Of a stretch of 64,000 bases of DNA, positions 49,615-61,326 are shown piece after piece. How positions within the stretch are numbered: the first letter of the stretch is position 1; every line of letters begins with the position of its first letter. The position numbers and the translations under genes were made by a program. A model generated the notes under the pieces. The model did not search any database and was not told the origin of the DNA. It saw only the letters and a list, made by a program, of their open reading frames with translations. This stretch comes from Gerris lacustris (lineage: Eukaryota; Arthropoda; Insecta; Hemiptera; Gerridae): NCBI GenBank assembly GCA_951217055.1, contig OX578277.1, forward strand, positions 62,838,388-62,902,387. Reading direction: 5' to 3'.

Positions 49615-49765
49615 TTTCTTAGGGGGGTACCAAATTAAAAGAGGCGACCCTAAACGCCTCTTTTAGTTTGGTACCCCCCTACTAGATTATTCCTTTTTCT
49701 TAGGGGGTATCAAACTAAAAGAGGCGTATAGAGACCCCTCTTTTAGTTTGGTACCCCCCTATCTT
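49615..49765. repeat. Two consecutive hairpins with GGTACCCCCC ends
   Basis: The first hairpin pairs AGGGGGGTACCAAATTAAAA with TTTTAGTTTGGTACCCCCCT (about 49621-49680). The second pairs GGGGGTATCAAACTAAAAGA with TCTTTTAGTTTGGTACCCCC (about 49701-49758). One-armed copies are at about 48723-48742 and 49898-49915. Confidence 0.85.
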
Positions 49766-49951
49766 TTTCTTCTCTTTCTTTCTCCTTTCTCAACCCCACA
49801 CAAAAGCCCCACTGCTTTTAAACATTCCCCTATTAAGATTGTTAATTTTATATTTATATAAAATACCATTTCATCATGTATTTAAATAAAAATAATCGGG
49901 GGGTACCAAATTAAAGTGCTGCCACATGGCTCCTATTTTAGTTTACCTAAA

Positions 49952-50149
49952 ACCTCTATATTTCCAGTATAGCGCTCTACAAATAGACCAAAGTTGATAG
50001 AGCGCTAAACTGGAAATATAGAGGCCCGTGGTTCAAGTCCCGACGCAGGAGTCTATTTTTCTCTGTCTGTCTTCCTTCGTTAATAATAATTATAATTTGA
50101 TTTAAATTAAAATTTAAACTTTCCGTATTCCGTAGTATGAATACTACCT
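49952..50149 (+). mobile_element. tRNA-derived SINE S1, copy 3 with inverted head
   Basis: It contains the B box GTGGTTCAAGTCC, the tail 'ctctgtctgtcttcc' and 'cgtagtatgaatacta'. The anticodon-stem region is duplicated in inverted order: 'cctctatatttccagt' faces 'actggaaatatagagg'. Confidence 0.82.
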
Positions 50150-50265
50150 AAAACCTAAAAAACAAACATTAATTTAATTTATTTTACATCAGATTATTTA
50201 TTATTGTGTTATATACCACCGGAAATACTATATTTGTGTAAGAGAAATAGTTATTTATGCACCTA

Positions 50266-50482
50266 GGGAGTAAAGTAAGCCATTATTCCCTGAGCGAAAA
50301 AAGTTGGTTCTTGAAGCGAAGCCGAAGGAACCATGGTCCCTAAATCCCGAGGCGAATCCGAGGTAATTAGACTCTTTAATTCCCAAGGCGCAGCCGAGGG
50401 AATAACTCTCATTAGCTCCCGAGGCGCAGCCGAGGCAGATAATTATCGCGAGGGGAATAATGGCACTTTACTCACGAGGTAC
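50266..50482. repeat. Fold-back unit with a 36-bp minisatellite (CGAGGCGCAGCCGAGG)
   Basis: GAGGCGCAGCCGAGG-like cores start at 50313, 50348, 50384 and 50420, a spacing of 35, 36 and 36 bp. The outer ends are inverted copies of each other: 'gagtaaagtaagccattatt' against 'aataatggcactttactc'. Because the period is 12 codons, the overlapping open frame (50333-50563) shows SRGESE, SQGAAEG and SRGAAEA repeats. I regard this as a consequence of the repeat and not as a protein. Confidence 0.8.
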
Positions 50483-51006
50483 ATACAATATTTTATCTCC
50501 AGTAGGAAGAAAATACAAATTTTCGTCCATAGCACAGTTTTTATTTATTATTTTAATAAATAACAATAATTATTAGAACTTTTAATAGCAGATATAAGAG
50601 ATTCAATATTAAAAACAAATAAGAATTGGAATTAAACTCAAATAGAAGGTTATTTAGATGCAGGTTATAATGTTGTAAACAAAGATAAACATGGTCAAAA
50701 AAGCGCAGTGCCGCCAACCTGATTTCAACAACTTCATTACATTAGCCATTCATTTTCTACTATTTATAAAATAATTAAGTTGCAATCTTTACTTTTTTGC
50801 CCTACCTTACTTTTTCGCCCTACTTTTATTTTTTCTCCCTACTTTTTGAGTTCAGGGATGAAAAGACCTGTTTTAGTCCCTCTAAACAAATTCAAAATCA
50901 TAACTTTTTTCCCCTACTGGAGATAAATAATATTTAGAATTGGAATAACGTTCGGGAAGTAGAATATCAATATAATTAGACAACTATTCTGAGTGGCTTT
51001 GTAGTA

Positions 51007-53139
51007 CAGGTAAAATAGGCCCAAAATGCACTAAATAAATGACAAAATTTGTACATTCATGAAACTTTGCTCATACCTTCATATTGGCAGTGGAAATGAA
51101 AATCTGCAGTCCGTCAAAATTTAGGGGGTGGAACACCCCCCCCCCCCCCCCTTCCCCCCAGGGGGCGGGGAGGGGGGATTTTTTGCTTTTTACCAAATAT
51201 GTCGAAAAGTATTGACATTAGGTGAATTATGGTTATTTACAAATTTGTTCTTCATTAAATTTCCAATAAAAATAGTCCTTTAATATTTTTTTTACCTCCA
51301 ACCGTTTTTGAGTTACAAGCGCTCAAACTTAGGTAATAAAAAATAAAGTTGGATAAGGTGGCAAAAGAACTCTTTTATTAGGGACTTCTGACCTTAAGCC
51401 TGAAAATCTGCAGAGTCCGTCAAAATTTAGGAGGTAGAAAACACCCCCAGGGGGACGGGGAAGGGGGATATTTCGAAAATTACGGTTTCCACTAACTCGA
51501 CAAGAATAAGATCGAGTAAGATATCTCGACAGTCGAGTAAGATATCATTTTCCATGTTTCTTCTAGTGCTGAATCGAATGAGGCTACTCCCGAGTCGAAT
51601 TTCATGATTCTACATAGGAAATTAACTCTTACATTAAATTTCAATTAAAAATTAATTCAGTTTTGGAAAGCGGTGGTGGTAAATAGGGGAATAAAAAATT
51701 TGGAAAGGGGTGTCAAAAATCTATGGAAAAATAAATAGAGTGTGTGGCTTAAGGTAAAGAAATCCCTAGTAAAAGAGTTCTTTTGCCCCCTAATCCTACT
51801 TTATTTTTTATCACCTAATTTTGCGCTTGTAACTCAAAAAAGGGTCATTTATATTTGAAATTTAATGAAAAATAAATGTGTACATAACCATAATTGGCCT
51901 AATGTCAATACTTTTCGAGATATTTGGTAAAAAGCAAAAAAAACACCTATTCCCCCCCCCCCCTCGACAGGCGCGTTAGACAGGAAAGTCTTACGAACAT
52001 TTTAAGCCAATTTCCAAAACTTTGGGATTTTTTGCTAAGTTATATCCTAATTTGACTGGACTGAAGTGGTTTTGGTTTATCTCTTAAAAACACAAATTCC
52101 AATTTTTTTTTTTTTTTTTTACAACTGCAAGAGAACTATTTTGTCTACAGGCTTCATTTTGTGCTTGAATAAAAGCTAATTAAATTTGCTACAACTTAAT
52201 TGCTTATGACTTTTCTTGTAGGGTAGAGGTTTTATGCCAATATTCGCCCCGAAACGAGAACAATACTTAAATTTTCCATTTATTGGGAAACACTGCCAAT
52301 TTTTGCAGGGTCATATCTCGGTAACCATTATATGTACAGAGTTTTAGTTGGACATAAAAAGAAGCCATTTATCTTTACTACAACTTCATTCCTTATGATT
52401 TTTCTCGTAGGTTTACGGTTTTCCGCCGATATTCACCCCGAAACGAAAGCAAAACATAAATATCCCATTTTTTGAAATAAAAAATCAATTTTTAAAATGC
52501 CACATCTTGGAAACAATTGGACGTACAGAGTTGCCGGTGGACTTAAATTGTTGTAAATTTATTGCACTGAAAAACTAGTATAAAAAATTAACATCGAACA
52601 ACGCATAGTTTACGAGGTATACAACTGAAATTTTTTCAGTTTTTCAAATATTACACAGAAAATTTGGGGGGGCCTTTTTGGGAGAGGTTTTGGGGGAGGA
52701 GTCTAAGGGTTGGGGGTGAATATAGGAATGAAAAATTTGGAAGGGGGAGTCAAAAATCTATGGAAAAATAAATAGAGTGTGGCTTAAGGTCAAAAATTCC
52801 TAATAAAAGTGTACTTTGGCCCCCTTATCCAACTTTATTTTGTATTACCTAATTTTGAGCGCTTGCAACTCAAAAACGGTTGGAGTTAAAAAAAAATGTT
52901 AAAGGACTATTTTTATTGAAAATTTAATGAAGAACAAATTTGTAAATAACCATAATTCACCTAATGTCAATAAATTTCGAGATATTTGGTAAAAAGCAAA
53001 AAATTCCCTCTTCCCGCCCCCCCTAAATTTTGACGGACTCTGCAGATTTTCATTTTCACTGGCAAAATGAAGTTATGTGCAAAGTTTCATGAATGTACAA
53101 ATTTTGTCATTTTTAAATCCTATTTTTCCTGTTCTATTG
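51007..53139. mobile_element. 2.1-kb fold-back element (family C)
   Basis: The ends are ACAGGTAAAATAGG (51007 onward) and CCTATTTTTCCTGT (to 53139), inverted with two mismatches. The arms pair over about 400 bp (51007-51400 with 52770-53139), and a third inverted sub-copy lies at about 51730-51955. The interior (52130-52680) matches pieces of the nested element at 1540-3830. C16 (51136-51151) and G-rich stretches sit in the arms. There is no coding capacity. Confidence 0.8.
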
Positions 53140-53760
53140 ATAATAATTAAGGCACTAACAACGGCAATGCACAAAATAAAGAGTGAATATGTTTATAAAG
53201 AGGAGCACAATTGTAATAGTTAGGAAAGAAGAATTATTTTAGTTAAAAAGGAATGGCAGAAGATAAAATGTTAATACCCTAGGTATCAATATACAACAGG
53301 TTGGAGGATACAATTAGATAAATTGATTATATAACCTGAGAGACCATCTAAAACTGGAATCAAGAGGGAAGGAAGGAAAGCGGTTGTAGTAAAAGAAGTA
53401 TAGAGGGAATAGAAAGGATTACAAAAGACCCATGAGATGAGTAGTACCTACTCTAAAAAAATCTATTCGATACAATCATTACTAATCTTTCTTATAATAT
53501 ACAAGTACATAATTACTTCACCCATTGATTTCCATTTGTCAGTTTCTTCAGGTTTTCTTGGTAAGTTTAATTATTATTTAACATTTGATCAAAAAAAAAA
53601 ATTCTAAACGGGCAGGCAAGCCCGGTCACACCTTAGCAATTAGCTTTTCAAGAACTAGATTTTTTACGCAAAAAACGATATTGTTAGCTATATATTTAAA
53701 CGAACTACATCCGTTTTGGCTATAGTTATGTTATTAATATAGATGTTTCTGGACGGTGTT
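53140..53760. other. AT-rich DNA with a minus-strand S2 fragment
   Basis: 53600-53720 contains 'agaactagattttttac' and 'cgatattgttagctatatat', which align with the minus-strand S2 copy at about 22575-22640. The rest is unremarkable. Confidence 0.45.
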
Positions 53761-53770
53761 GATATATACA

Positions 53771-53773
53771 TAT

Positions 53774-53861
<88 letters not shown>
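53771..53861. repeat. (AT)n microsatellite
   Basis: A long AT run ends 9 bp from the inverted-repeat arm that carries the first hammerhead. It lies directly 3' of that ribozyme on the minus strand. Confidence 0.97.
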
Positions 53862-53863
<2 letters not shown>

Positions 53864-53876
53864 CGCCATGTCCTGC

Positions 53877-53915
53877 ATCGTTTCGTCGCGTCCGACTCAT
53901 CAGGGGCCCGACGAT
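53877..53915 (-). ncRNA. Hammerhead ribozyme core (type I order), minus strand
   Basis: On the minus strand the order is ATCGTC (53915-53910), GGGCCC, CTGATGA (53903-53897), GTCG-GACG-CGAC (53896-53885) and GAAACGAT (53884-53877). CUGAUGA and GAAA are the invariant core boxes, stem II is a perfect 4-bp hairpin, and AUCGU pairs with ACGAU as stem III. The GUC triplet sits exactly at the cleavage position. Stem I is only 6 nt and cannot form a normal hairpin, so efficient self-cleavage as a monomer is uncertain. Extra pairing GTCCTG/CAGGAC is possible outside stem III. Confidence 0.8.
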
Positions 53916-54084
53916 TCCCACCAAACTCAGGACCTATACCAAATCAAGAAGATCAGATATAGGGGTTATCAGAGACGAGCGTACGAGCGTGCTCTCTGGC
54001 AGCACAGGCTGGCAAAACACATCATCAATGTAATTGTACCGTGTTTATGCACACTGCAATAATGTATGTCCAAAGTTGAGTGGG

Positions 54085-54127
54085 CATCGTCGGGCATCCC
54101 TGATGATTCGGACGCGACGAAACGATG
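54085..54127 (+). ncRNA. Hammerhead ribozyme core (type I order), plus strand
   Basis: The order is CATCGTC (54085-54091), GGGCATCC, CTGATGA (54100-54106), TTCG-GACG-CGAC (54107-54118) and GAAACGATG (54119-54127). Stem III has 6 bp (CAUCGU/ACGAUG) and GUC is at the cleavage site. Stem II has lost its outer pair (U opposite C) relative to the minus copy. Stem I is GG/CC with a 4-nt loop. All catalytic residues known for the family are present. Confidence 0.8.
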
Positions 54128-54279
54128 CAGGACATCCCTTGGTGTCTTTCACTAACACAAATTGTGTACCTTATTGCAGTGTGCATAAACACGGTATCGG
54201 TATTACATTGCTGTTACATTAAAAGCTGGAATGTTCCAGTGGAATTAGATTTGTCTTTTTTGTTTGTGTACATATTCTT

Positions 54280-55090
54280 AGTGTGGCACTTTCTCTCGCT
54301 CAATTTTTGCGAACATATTTTAAAAATTACTTGTTCAATTTAAAAAAAATTGGATGGCACGTAATTAGCATAATTAGCAAATTGTTGGTCCCATATAAGT
54401 TCCAACCTTCTGTACCCATTTATTTCAAAACTACTCATATGATTTTTATGAAATTTGGCTGACCGAAACTACCTCACAGATCGCCCCAGATTAATTTCAA
54501 CCTTCTGCGCACTTTAAAATTTGCTACATTGATTCTTTAAATCTTCTAAAAAATCATACCAATTTTGACACATTTAAGAACGGAGGGAAAAAAAAAAAAA
54601 AAAATGTGACTATAAGGTTGTAAAATTATAAAATCATTAAAGTATACGAAATAGGAGCGAGGAAGCTGTATGCACTAATTGACAGACTATTTTACATGAA
54701 TTAAAGAATCAATTTAGCAACATTTTAAGAGCTCAGACGGTTGAAATTTATATGGGGTTATTTGCGGGGTACTTTTGAAAAACCATTCAAATTTCATGAA
54801 AATCAAAAGAGTAATTTTGAAGATATAGGCGTAAAGAAATGTATGTCTGTGCGCATGTGGAAGAGAAACAAATAGGTGCTGAAGATTGAACCTGGCTAAT
54901 TTTGACCAACCGTAAAAATTTCATTAAAATCGGACGGATAATTTGTATATGATGGTTCGCAAAAATTGAGCGACAGGAAGACACGGATGTCTGAAACGGA
55001 TTTCTGTCTTGGAATGTTTGAAATCGGAGACATAAAAATTGTTTGTTTTTCAAAACTATCACATACCTTCCGTTTCGTGCTCCAAACAGC
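54280..55090. repeat. Two family A copies tail-to-tail
   Basis: A plus copy (54280-54690, 'cgctcaatttttgcgaac' to 'gcgaggaagctg') is followed by a minus copy (about 54690-55090, 'gcgcatgtggaagagaaac' to 'ccttccgtttcgtgctcc'). Together they form an imperfect palindrome of about 800 bp. The 109- and 85-codon frames here belong to the repeat. Confidence 0.8.
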
Positions 55091-57479
55091 AACAAAAACG
55101 TGGATTCGCAGCACATATGAGTCCAAATGTATATCTAAAAGAGAATTTCTCACTATATGAACTCTCTAAGAAAATTAAAAAATAGGTATACAAAACAAAT
55201 ATAGAACTATTCGCTATATGTAATTAAACGGGACACATAACATCAACTGTTTTCTAAACGCTTTTTGAGTTTTTGGATTTAAATTTAGTATTACTATGTA
55301 ATATGTAAAAGTTTTGTCATAATATGGCTAACCGATTTATTTATATTGTCTCTGTTTTCTCACTTAATGTCGACGAATACTACTAATACTAGTCCGAGTA
55401 GGCAAGCTAGGGGAATGCCATATGACAAGAGGACCCACGTAGTGTTCTACACACAATCCTGGTCCAAAACAAAAATTTGCTAATGAAATCCACAACTCCC
55501 TTATCCTATCTTTTTAATAATTAATAAAATGATATATCGTATTTTAGTAACACCATAACGGCTAATTGTAACATTAAAAAATACTGAATGTCATTTGAAA
55601 CTGCAACTATAACAATCTATAGTGTTAATCTACTTTAAACAGTCTAAAACTCTTCATAATTTATATAGATAAATGGACAATATAAATAAATTTTTAAATA
55701 ATGGTTTGTCATCAACATTACCTTTTAGATATTGTTAAAGAGAATGAAGAATGTGTAGCTAATTATTCAATTTTAGCTAAGGTGCTGACTAAATTCATTG
55801 CTTCCTCTACACAGTTTACAGAATAATAAATGGTACATTCATTTACGAAACATGGAGATTGGTAAAATGTAGAGAATAGATTCTTCCTTTTATATAAATA
55901 TTTATAGTGAGAAATATGTAGAATTTAGGACTTAAATATCTGTATTGTATTACAAAAAATAATATTGGACCATCATTACGTTTATGAAGTATAAAATTAC
56001 AAGCTAACAACAATTATTCATTCGACAATGAAATATACATACTTAAATATATATTTATTTAATTATTTATAACCAAAGTAAAAGAAAAGAGGAATCTCAG
56101 CCCTTTTGTCTTTTTCTAAACCTTTAAAAAGGTACTCGGTTGGAGAAGAGAATAAGAGGATGGAGGCTATGATGTAGGATTCAGTATTGAATTGTTGAAG
56201 GAGTAGAGCTCAGGCCTGCAATCTAGTGGCTGAAAATGTTGTGAAAAAGGGACAAATGTATTACCCCTAGACGTCAATAGATTGCACTCGCATCGCAAGC
56301 CCTTTAACGACCTTAAACGAGTAGTTTATTATAAAATAAGTTCGTAAGTTTACTTATACCTTACAACGAAACTCAATAGCAATCATAATTAAAGACCAAC
56401 AAATCAAAACAAACATTTATTATTATTGGCATAAATGTGGTTGCCTTAGCTTGGCAATAACAAATCATTTCAAGGTGCGTCGTCGGGACACTACTCGATT
56501 TTATAAAGGATATGTTTTTAGTTTAAAAAAAATAAAATAAATGGTTAATTATTTAATATAATATGTTATATATATTTATATATATATTATCAGTACAAGA
56601 TTAAATTAACTTAATCTTTAATGATGTAATTTCACTTTATTAGTTATTTCAATTACTCCATATGTAAATATTTCATTGTGTTAGTGTTAAACATACTATT
56701 ATTACCAGCATTATAATAGCAGTTGAATAATAAATATACGCATTGTATCAAATTTCTTTAATATATAACAAGTAATGATCTTTTATTACTGTACTTATCT
56801 ATCAAATAACTATGTGGTATAATATAGTAATATAACAAATTCTTGTTTAGTTAATAAATCAAATCTAAAACATTATTTAATTGCGGAGCTGAGGTATTTT
56901 TTCATGTTTCAACTCCAAACTGCATTTAGTAAATATAGAGTAACAACTTTTGTAAACATCCTACACTAGTTCGCAAGTGCATGAAATCATCAATCATAAA
57001 AATTAAGATATTCTATAAATAGAGAGTAATCTAAAATAAATCAATATCCTTTCTAATAAAATGATCGTCACTGAAAGAACTGTTTGCCTATGTCATAAAT
57101 TAAGTGATTCAAAGAAAACCAATTTAAACTAATATATTTTGAAGGCATAATTTTGCCAGTTTACCATACCTACATCGTAGTGTAGAAACATTTGTTTAAC
57201 CAATTCTATATGAGTAACAAAGAAATTTTACTCGCCCACGTAGCGTTTTAAAATCGAAGAGATTAGATTGAATGTGAAGCCCCGGAATTAAGGTGTATCA
57301 TTTTCCGATAACCGGGAGGATACTTTTTATAACTTATTATTTTTGCCATTCTCAAGTCACGCCCTTCTCTGCTGCAATGCGGGCATTGATAACCCCGCCG
57401 AATATTGCATTTTGATCATTAGCAGATTCGCGAAACGTAGGATAGCAATAATATTTTATAATACACTTAATAAAGTCTA
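55091..57479. other. AT-rich DNA, nothing recognised
   Basis: No repeat family from elsewhere in the window, no RNA gene and no coding signature were found. Confidence 0.5.
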
Positions 57480-57579
57480 ATTACTTGAAGCCAATTTATT
57501 TTGCTTTAAAGACTAAAGTTTAAAGATAAAAAGAAAGTCACAATTAAGTATACGATACTAACTATTTATACATGACGGA

Positions 57580-57995
57580 GTTAAAATAATCCTATCGCGG
57601 GTTTCCGCAAGCCGAGCGAATTTTCATTGGAAATTTGTAGTTCAATGTTGTGCAATTTAAACTTCCTTCATAACTACTACCATTGTGTGTGTTATTTTAA
57701 GTTAAGAATTATTTTAGTTGGATTAGGGTTTTTAGAATATTGCTTAGTTAAACATAATCGTAGTAGTTTAAAAGAAGTTTAAACTGCACAACATTGAACT
57801 ACAAATTTCCAATGGAAATTCGCTCGGCCTTGCGGAAACCCGCGGAAGGATTATTTATAATCTTTGCTGACTCGTCAGGAGGGGTTAGTGACGTCATAAA
57901 TATCCCATTTTCAAAAGGGATCCTTATCTCAACGAGCTTTGGTCCAAGTTTCATTTTGATACGGCAATTCGTTCGAGTTATCGTGCTTACATGAA
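57580..57995. mobile_element. Palindromic MITE plus family E (copy 2)
   Basis: Arms of about 85 bp (57582-57668 and 57774-57862) pair with few mismatches. They contain GGGTTTCCGCAAG and CATTGGAAATTTGTAGTTCA. Directly after comes family E ('agtgacgtcataaatatccc', 'acatgaaatccgc'), which ends at an (ATT)n stretch (about 57995-58040). The counterpart is at 36711-37105. Confidence 0.8.
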
Positions 57996-58119
57996 ATCCG
58001 CAAAAAATTATTATTATTACTATTATTATTACTTAATTATTATTCGAATCGCTATGGTAACTCATATTTTGACCCCAAAAAACATAAGAAGCGATACCTC
58101 ACTTGATTTTTTGTATTTT

Positions 58120-58515
58120 TTTAAATCTTTGATGACGTCATAAATATCCTATTTTTAATAGGGATCCTCATCTCAACGTGGTTTTACTAAAAAAAAAAAT
58201 TATGAAAATTTGTTTACTCATTGAATAGATGAAGTTAGAATTTTTTCCCGTCCTAAAATTCCAATTTTACATTTGAAGCTTACGTTTCTGCGTGCGTTTC
58301 GCGCGAACGCTTGGGCGGATAACGTTTTCCAACGAACTCATTCGTCCTGGGCATTGGTAAAATGAATATGTGTACCGAATTTCAACTAAATTGGTCAACT
58401 TTTACTCAAGTTATCGTCATTGGTCGATTTCGTGACGGTAGATTTTGTGACTGTCGTTTTTTCGGATTCACTCCCGGGCTCCAGATGAAATTTTTTTTGG
58501 AACTTCGTTCCAAAA
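58120..58515 (+). repeat. Family E fragment followed by family B copy
   Basis: 58125-58190 repeats the 'gatgacgtcataaatatcc' and 'gggatcctcatctcaacg' phrases of family E. 58200-58515 is family B ('gtgcgtttcgcgcgaacg', 'ggtaaaatgaatatgtgtac', 'ggaacttcgttccaaaa'). Confidence 0.75.
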
Positions 58516-59284
58516 AAAATGGAGAATCTCATACTAGGGTACTCAGTACTACGATACTTTTTCAGAAACGGAGGTGACGATAGTTAATATCTGCAATACA
58601 TATTCTGCTTTCTAAACTATTCTGGTTATTATAAATCTAATTAAATAGGAGTTGGAAGGTAATTTTAAGAAAAATAAGTTAATGGGTATAATGTAACAAA
58701 CATTTTTTTTTTTTTTTTTTTTCAAAGTAGTGTACTAACTTATAAAATATTAATAATATTCAAATGAACATTATGTGATTATGTTGTGACCACCTGGGTT
58801 AGAATTTTTTTTATTTTACTTATGTTAAGATAATTTATTACCTGTATCATAAAGTTACTGCATTAACTCTTGTTAATATTATTTGACCTTGTAGTAAGTA
58901 ATAAGTTTTACATATCTAAGTATCATTAATAAGATTGTAGAGGGGGGTCCAAAATGCCTTGAAATAGTTCCAGTATAGGATGGTACGGCTGTGCTCGACT
59001 TGGCCGTGGCACTGCCGTGCCCCCAGATACATATTTTTAAATTTTTGTTGTTGTTCTGTTATTAAATTTTAATGTGTTTTGTAGTTGATAAACATATTAG
59101 CTTAGGAATGACCAAACGAGAGGTCAAAATATCATTTAAGTAAATGAAACTAATATTAACTTATTAAAGAAAATGTTTATTATGTTCTGTTTCAAAAGCT
59201 AAGATGACGTGAGATAATAAATATAGATAAAAAAACCGTTCATAAATATAATAAATTCTAGTATCGGTTCATTAATTTACTATT
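58516..59284. other. AT-rich DNA, nothing recognised
   Basis: There is a T-run at about 58704-58721 and a small GC-rich stretch at 58940-59025. No gene was seen. Confidence 0.5.
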
Positions 59285-59665
59285 ATAATTTATCTATACA
59301 GACTTCATCGGACGATTAATCGGATGAGTACTTTTAAAGATAAATATAAATTAAATAATGGTTTGTATGCATGCGGAAGAGAAAGGAATGAGCGAAGAAA
59401 GTTTATATTAATATGAGGACCAACAATAAACTAATTGGTCTACCATCAAAATTTCATCAAAATCAGAAGAGTGTTTGAACAGACCGATCGACAGACCAAA
59501 ATACCGACATACCGAAAAGCTGACACGCGACCAAAAATGTTTCCTTCGTGTCAGATGACTTTCTGTCCAAGAATTTTTGAAATCGGAGATAAAAAATAGT
59601 TTTCTTCAGAATAATCACCATGCTTCCGTTACCTTTGGTACGCTCGGAAGCAACAAAACGAAAAT
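59285..59665 (-). repeat. Family A repeat, minus-strand copy
   Basis: It contains 'atgcggaagagaaag', 'aaaatttcatcaaaatcaga', 'tcaga' and 'gaatttttgaaatcggagat', and ends at 'gcttccgttacctttggtac'. The open frame at 59463-59693 is part of it. Confidence 0.8.
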
Positions 59666-59860
59666 TGGTAAGATAAACTCGAACACAACTCACTCATATT
59701 CATATTGAGACTAAATTTTAATTTAATACTATTTTGGAATTTTTTTACATAGTATAGATAAAAGTAATGTCGATTTTCAATAAATTTATATAACCTGTAC
59801 TTTCCTTAATTATTTATTTTAATTTTATTGACATCTAATTTAAACAATTTATTAATAAGC

Positions 59861-60392
59861 ATCTTAGGATAATACAATATATAGAAGGAGCATAGAATCG
59901 GAATCCTAAGCAATTACTGATAAGAGACTGAAGCCAACTTTTGCCAAGAGGTTGTGTCCTTAAGACCAGGCTGCCATCATAACAACACTCATTTTTTTCA
60001 TTTAAACAGGAGAAGGTTGGCCATGCTTTAGTAACTATTCAAAGCCCGCTCACAAACATCAAGAAGAAAAACCCTGCCATTGGTTATTGTTTACGTTTCA
60101 CTCTGACGTCATTTTTTACAACTCGCCCAGCATGATATAATAAACATTATTTTTAGCATATTTCAAGCTAAATAAGATAAAGCACAAAAAAATATTACAA
60201 TATACTAAACTGACTATCAATAATTATAATTTAATAAAAAATTAAATTATAAAAACGAAGGCAAATAATTTAGAGTTATGACGCCACAAATTACAAAAAT
60301 GAAATTTTAAGACGCGGATTAAGGGACACAACCAAAGTTGGCTTCAATGTTATCAGTGATCCTCCTTTAATATTATTGTATTATTCTAAGAT
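59861..60392. mobile_element. 532-bp element with long terminal inverted repeats
   Basis: ATCTTAGGATAATACAATAT at the left faces ATATTATTGTATTATTCTAAGAT at the right, apart from small gaps. Pairing continues inward through 'gaagccaacttt' and 'ggttgtgtcc.ttaa' for about 85 bp. The interior is non-coding. No second copy lies in the window. Confidence 0.82.
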
Positions 60393-61320
60393 AAACATAT
60401 TTGAAAGTTTTTAAAAGGTGATTGTTTACACTTCATTTTCAATTTTCAGAACAGCCAGAATAATTTTCATCAATATCTTGGAAACCTGATTTTGCCCAGG
60501 AAAGCAGATATAGGTATGGTTAAATTCGTCTTTAAGTGGACTAAAAAATTTAATTTTTTTATAAAAGAAATCGTCAAAACGACTTTAGAGAAGTAAATTT
60601 TTTTCACTTTTCTTTAAAGTTTGTGGGTAATATAAATTCAATATCATCGAAATTGGTCCATTATAGTTTAGGCATACGTCACCATAGATTACAGACAACA
60701 GACGATCTCTAACTGACATACATTTTTTAAAACCCACTTTTCAAATCTTAAAACATGCAAATCCATTAAAATCTAATTTTAACACTATCACAGTACTTTC
60801 TCTCTATTTATGCTTTGTATATGAGAAAGTAAAAATTGAAATGGAAATGTTAGAATTTTTTTATTTTTGATATTTTATTTTCTTTACAGTTATAACTAAT
60901 ACAAGTTATAAGAATAAAAGAACGAGTTTCGCTTATTTGGTTGCAAAGTGAAGTTTTGCTCTATTAAATGGGAGCTCCGTCTCTTTTAAGAGATGTAAAT
61001 AGTTTTGTACGTGGGTGCAACCCCCAGAGTCGCTTTATTATCTCCGGTATTATCTTACCGGTCTACAACCCCGGGCTGTCTGCTTCTACAGCATAACATT
61101 TTTTAAAGAAAATTTTCTCTTCATCTTATTCTCATTCTATAACCTAGACTGTAAGTAATATAAAAAAATTCAAGTCAACAAAATAAATGTTTAAGAAACT
61201 ACCCTTGAAATTTTTAGATACTAGGTTAACTAAATAGGTAAAATACTGTCAATTATAAATGTAAGTATATAATAATCCAATGCAGATTATTCTGTAAATA
61301 TATAAATAATACTAACATTT
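60393..61320. other. Mostly unrecognised sequence
   Basis: 60780-60835 carries the 'ctttctctctatttatgc' and 'tatgagaaagtaaaaa' end of family S2. A less AT-rich patch at 60960-61085 ('ggtgcaacccccagagtcgc') is of unknown origin. Confidence 0.4.
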
Positions 61321-61326
61321 TATTAG

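Larger units (their letters stand above)
53866..54206. mobile_element. Inverted-repeat unit carrying two hammerhead ribozymes
   Basis: 53866-53919 and 54083-54136 are inverted copies. The pair 'ccgtgtttatgcacactgca' (54039-54058) and 'tgcagtgtgcataaacacgg' (about 54176-54195) is likewise inverted. Each arm holds a hammerhead core reading outward. The layout (minus unit left, plus unit right) is the same as in the pair near 45.2 kb and suggests terminal repeats of a Penelope-like element or retrozyme. Confidence 0.75.

Noticed and set aside
50333..50563. Small protein with SRGAAEA-type repeats
   Set aside because: The repeat comes from the 36-bp DNA minisatellite, whose period happens to be 12 codons. 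There is no supporting gene structure.
54787..55153. 109- and 85-codon minus-strand open frames with similar-looking peptides elsewhere (45637, 59463)
   Set aside because: They recur because they lie in family A copies. The frame changes between copies and no start or stop is conserved.
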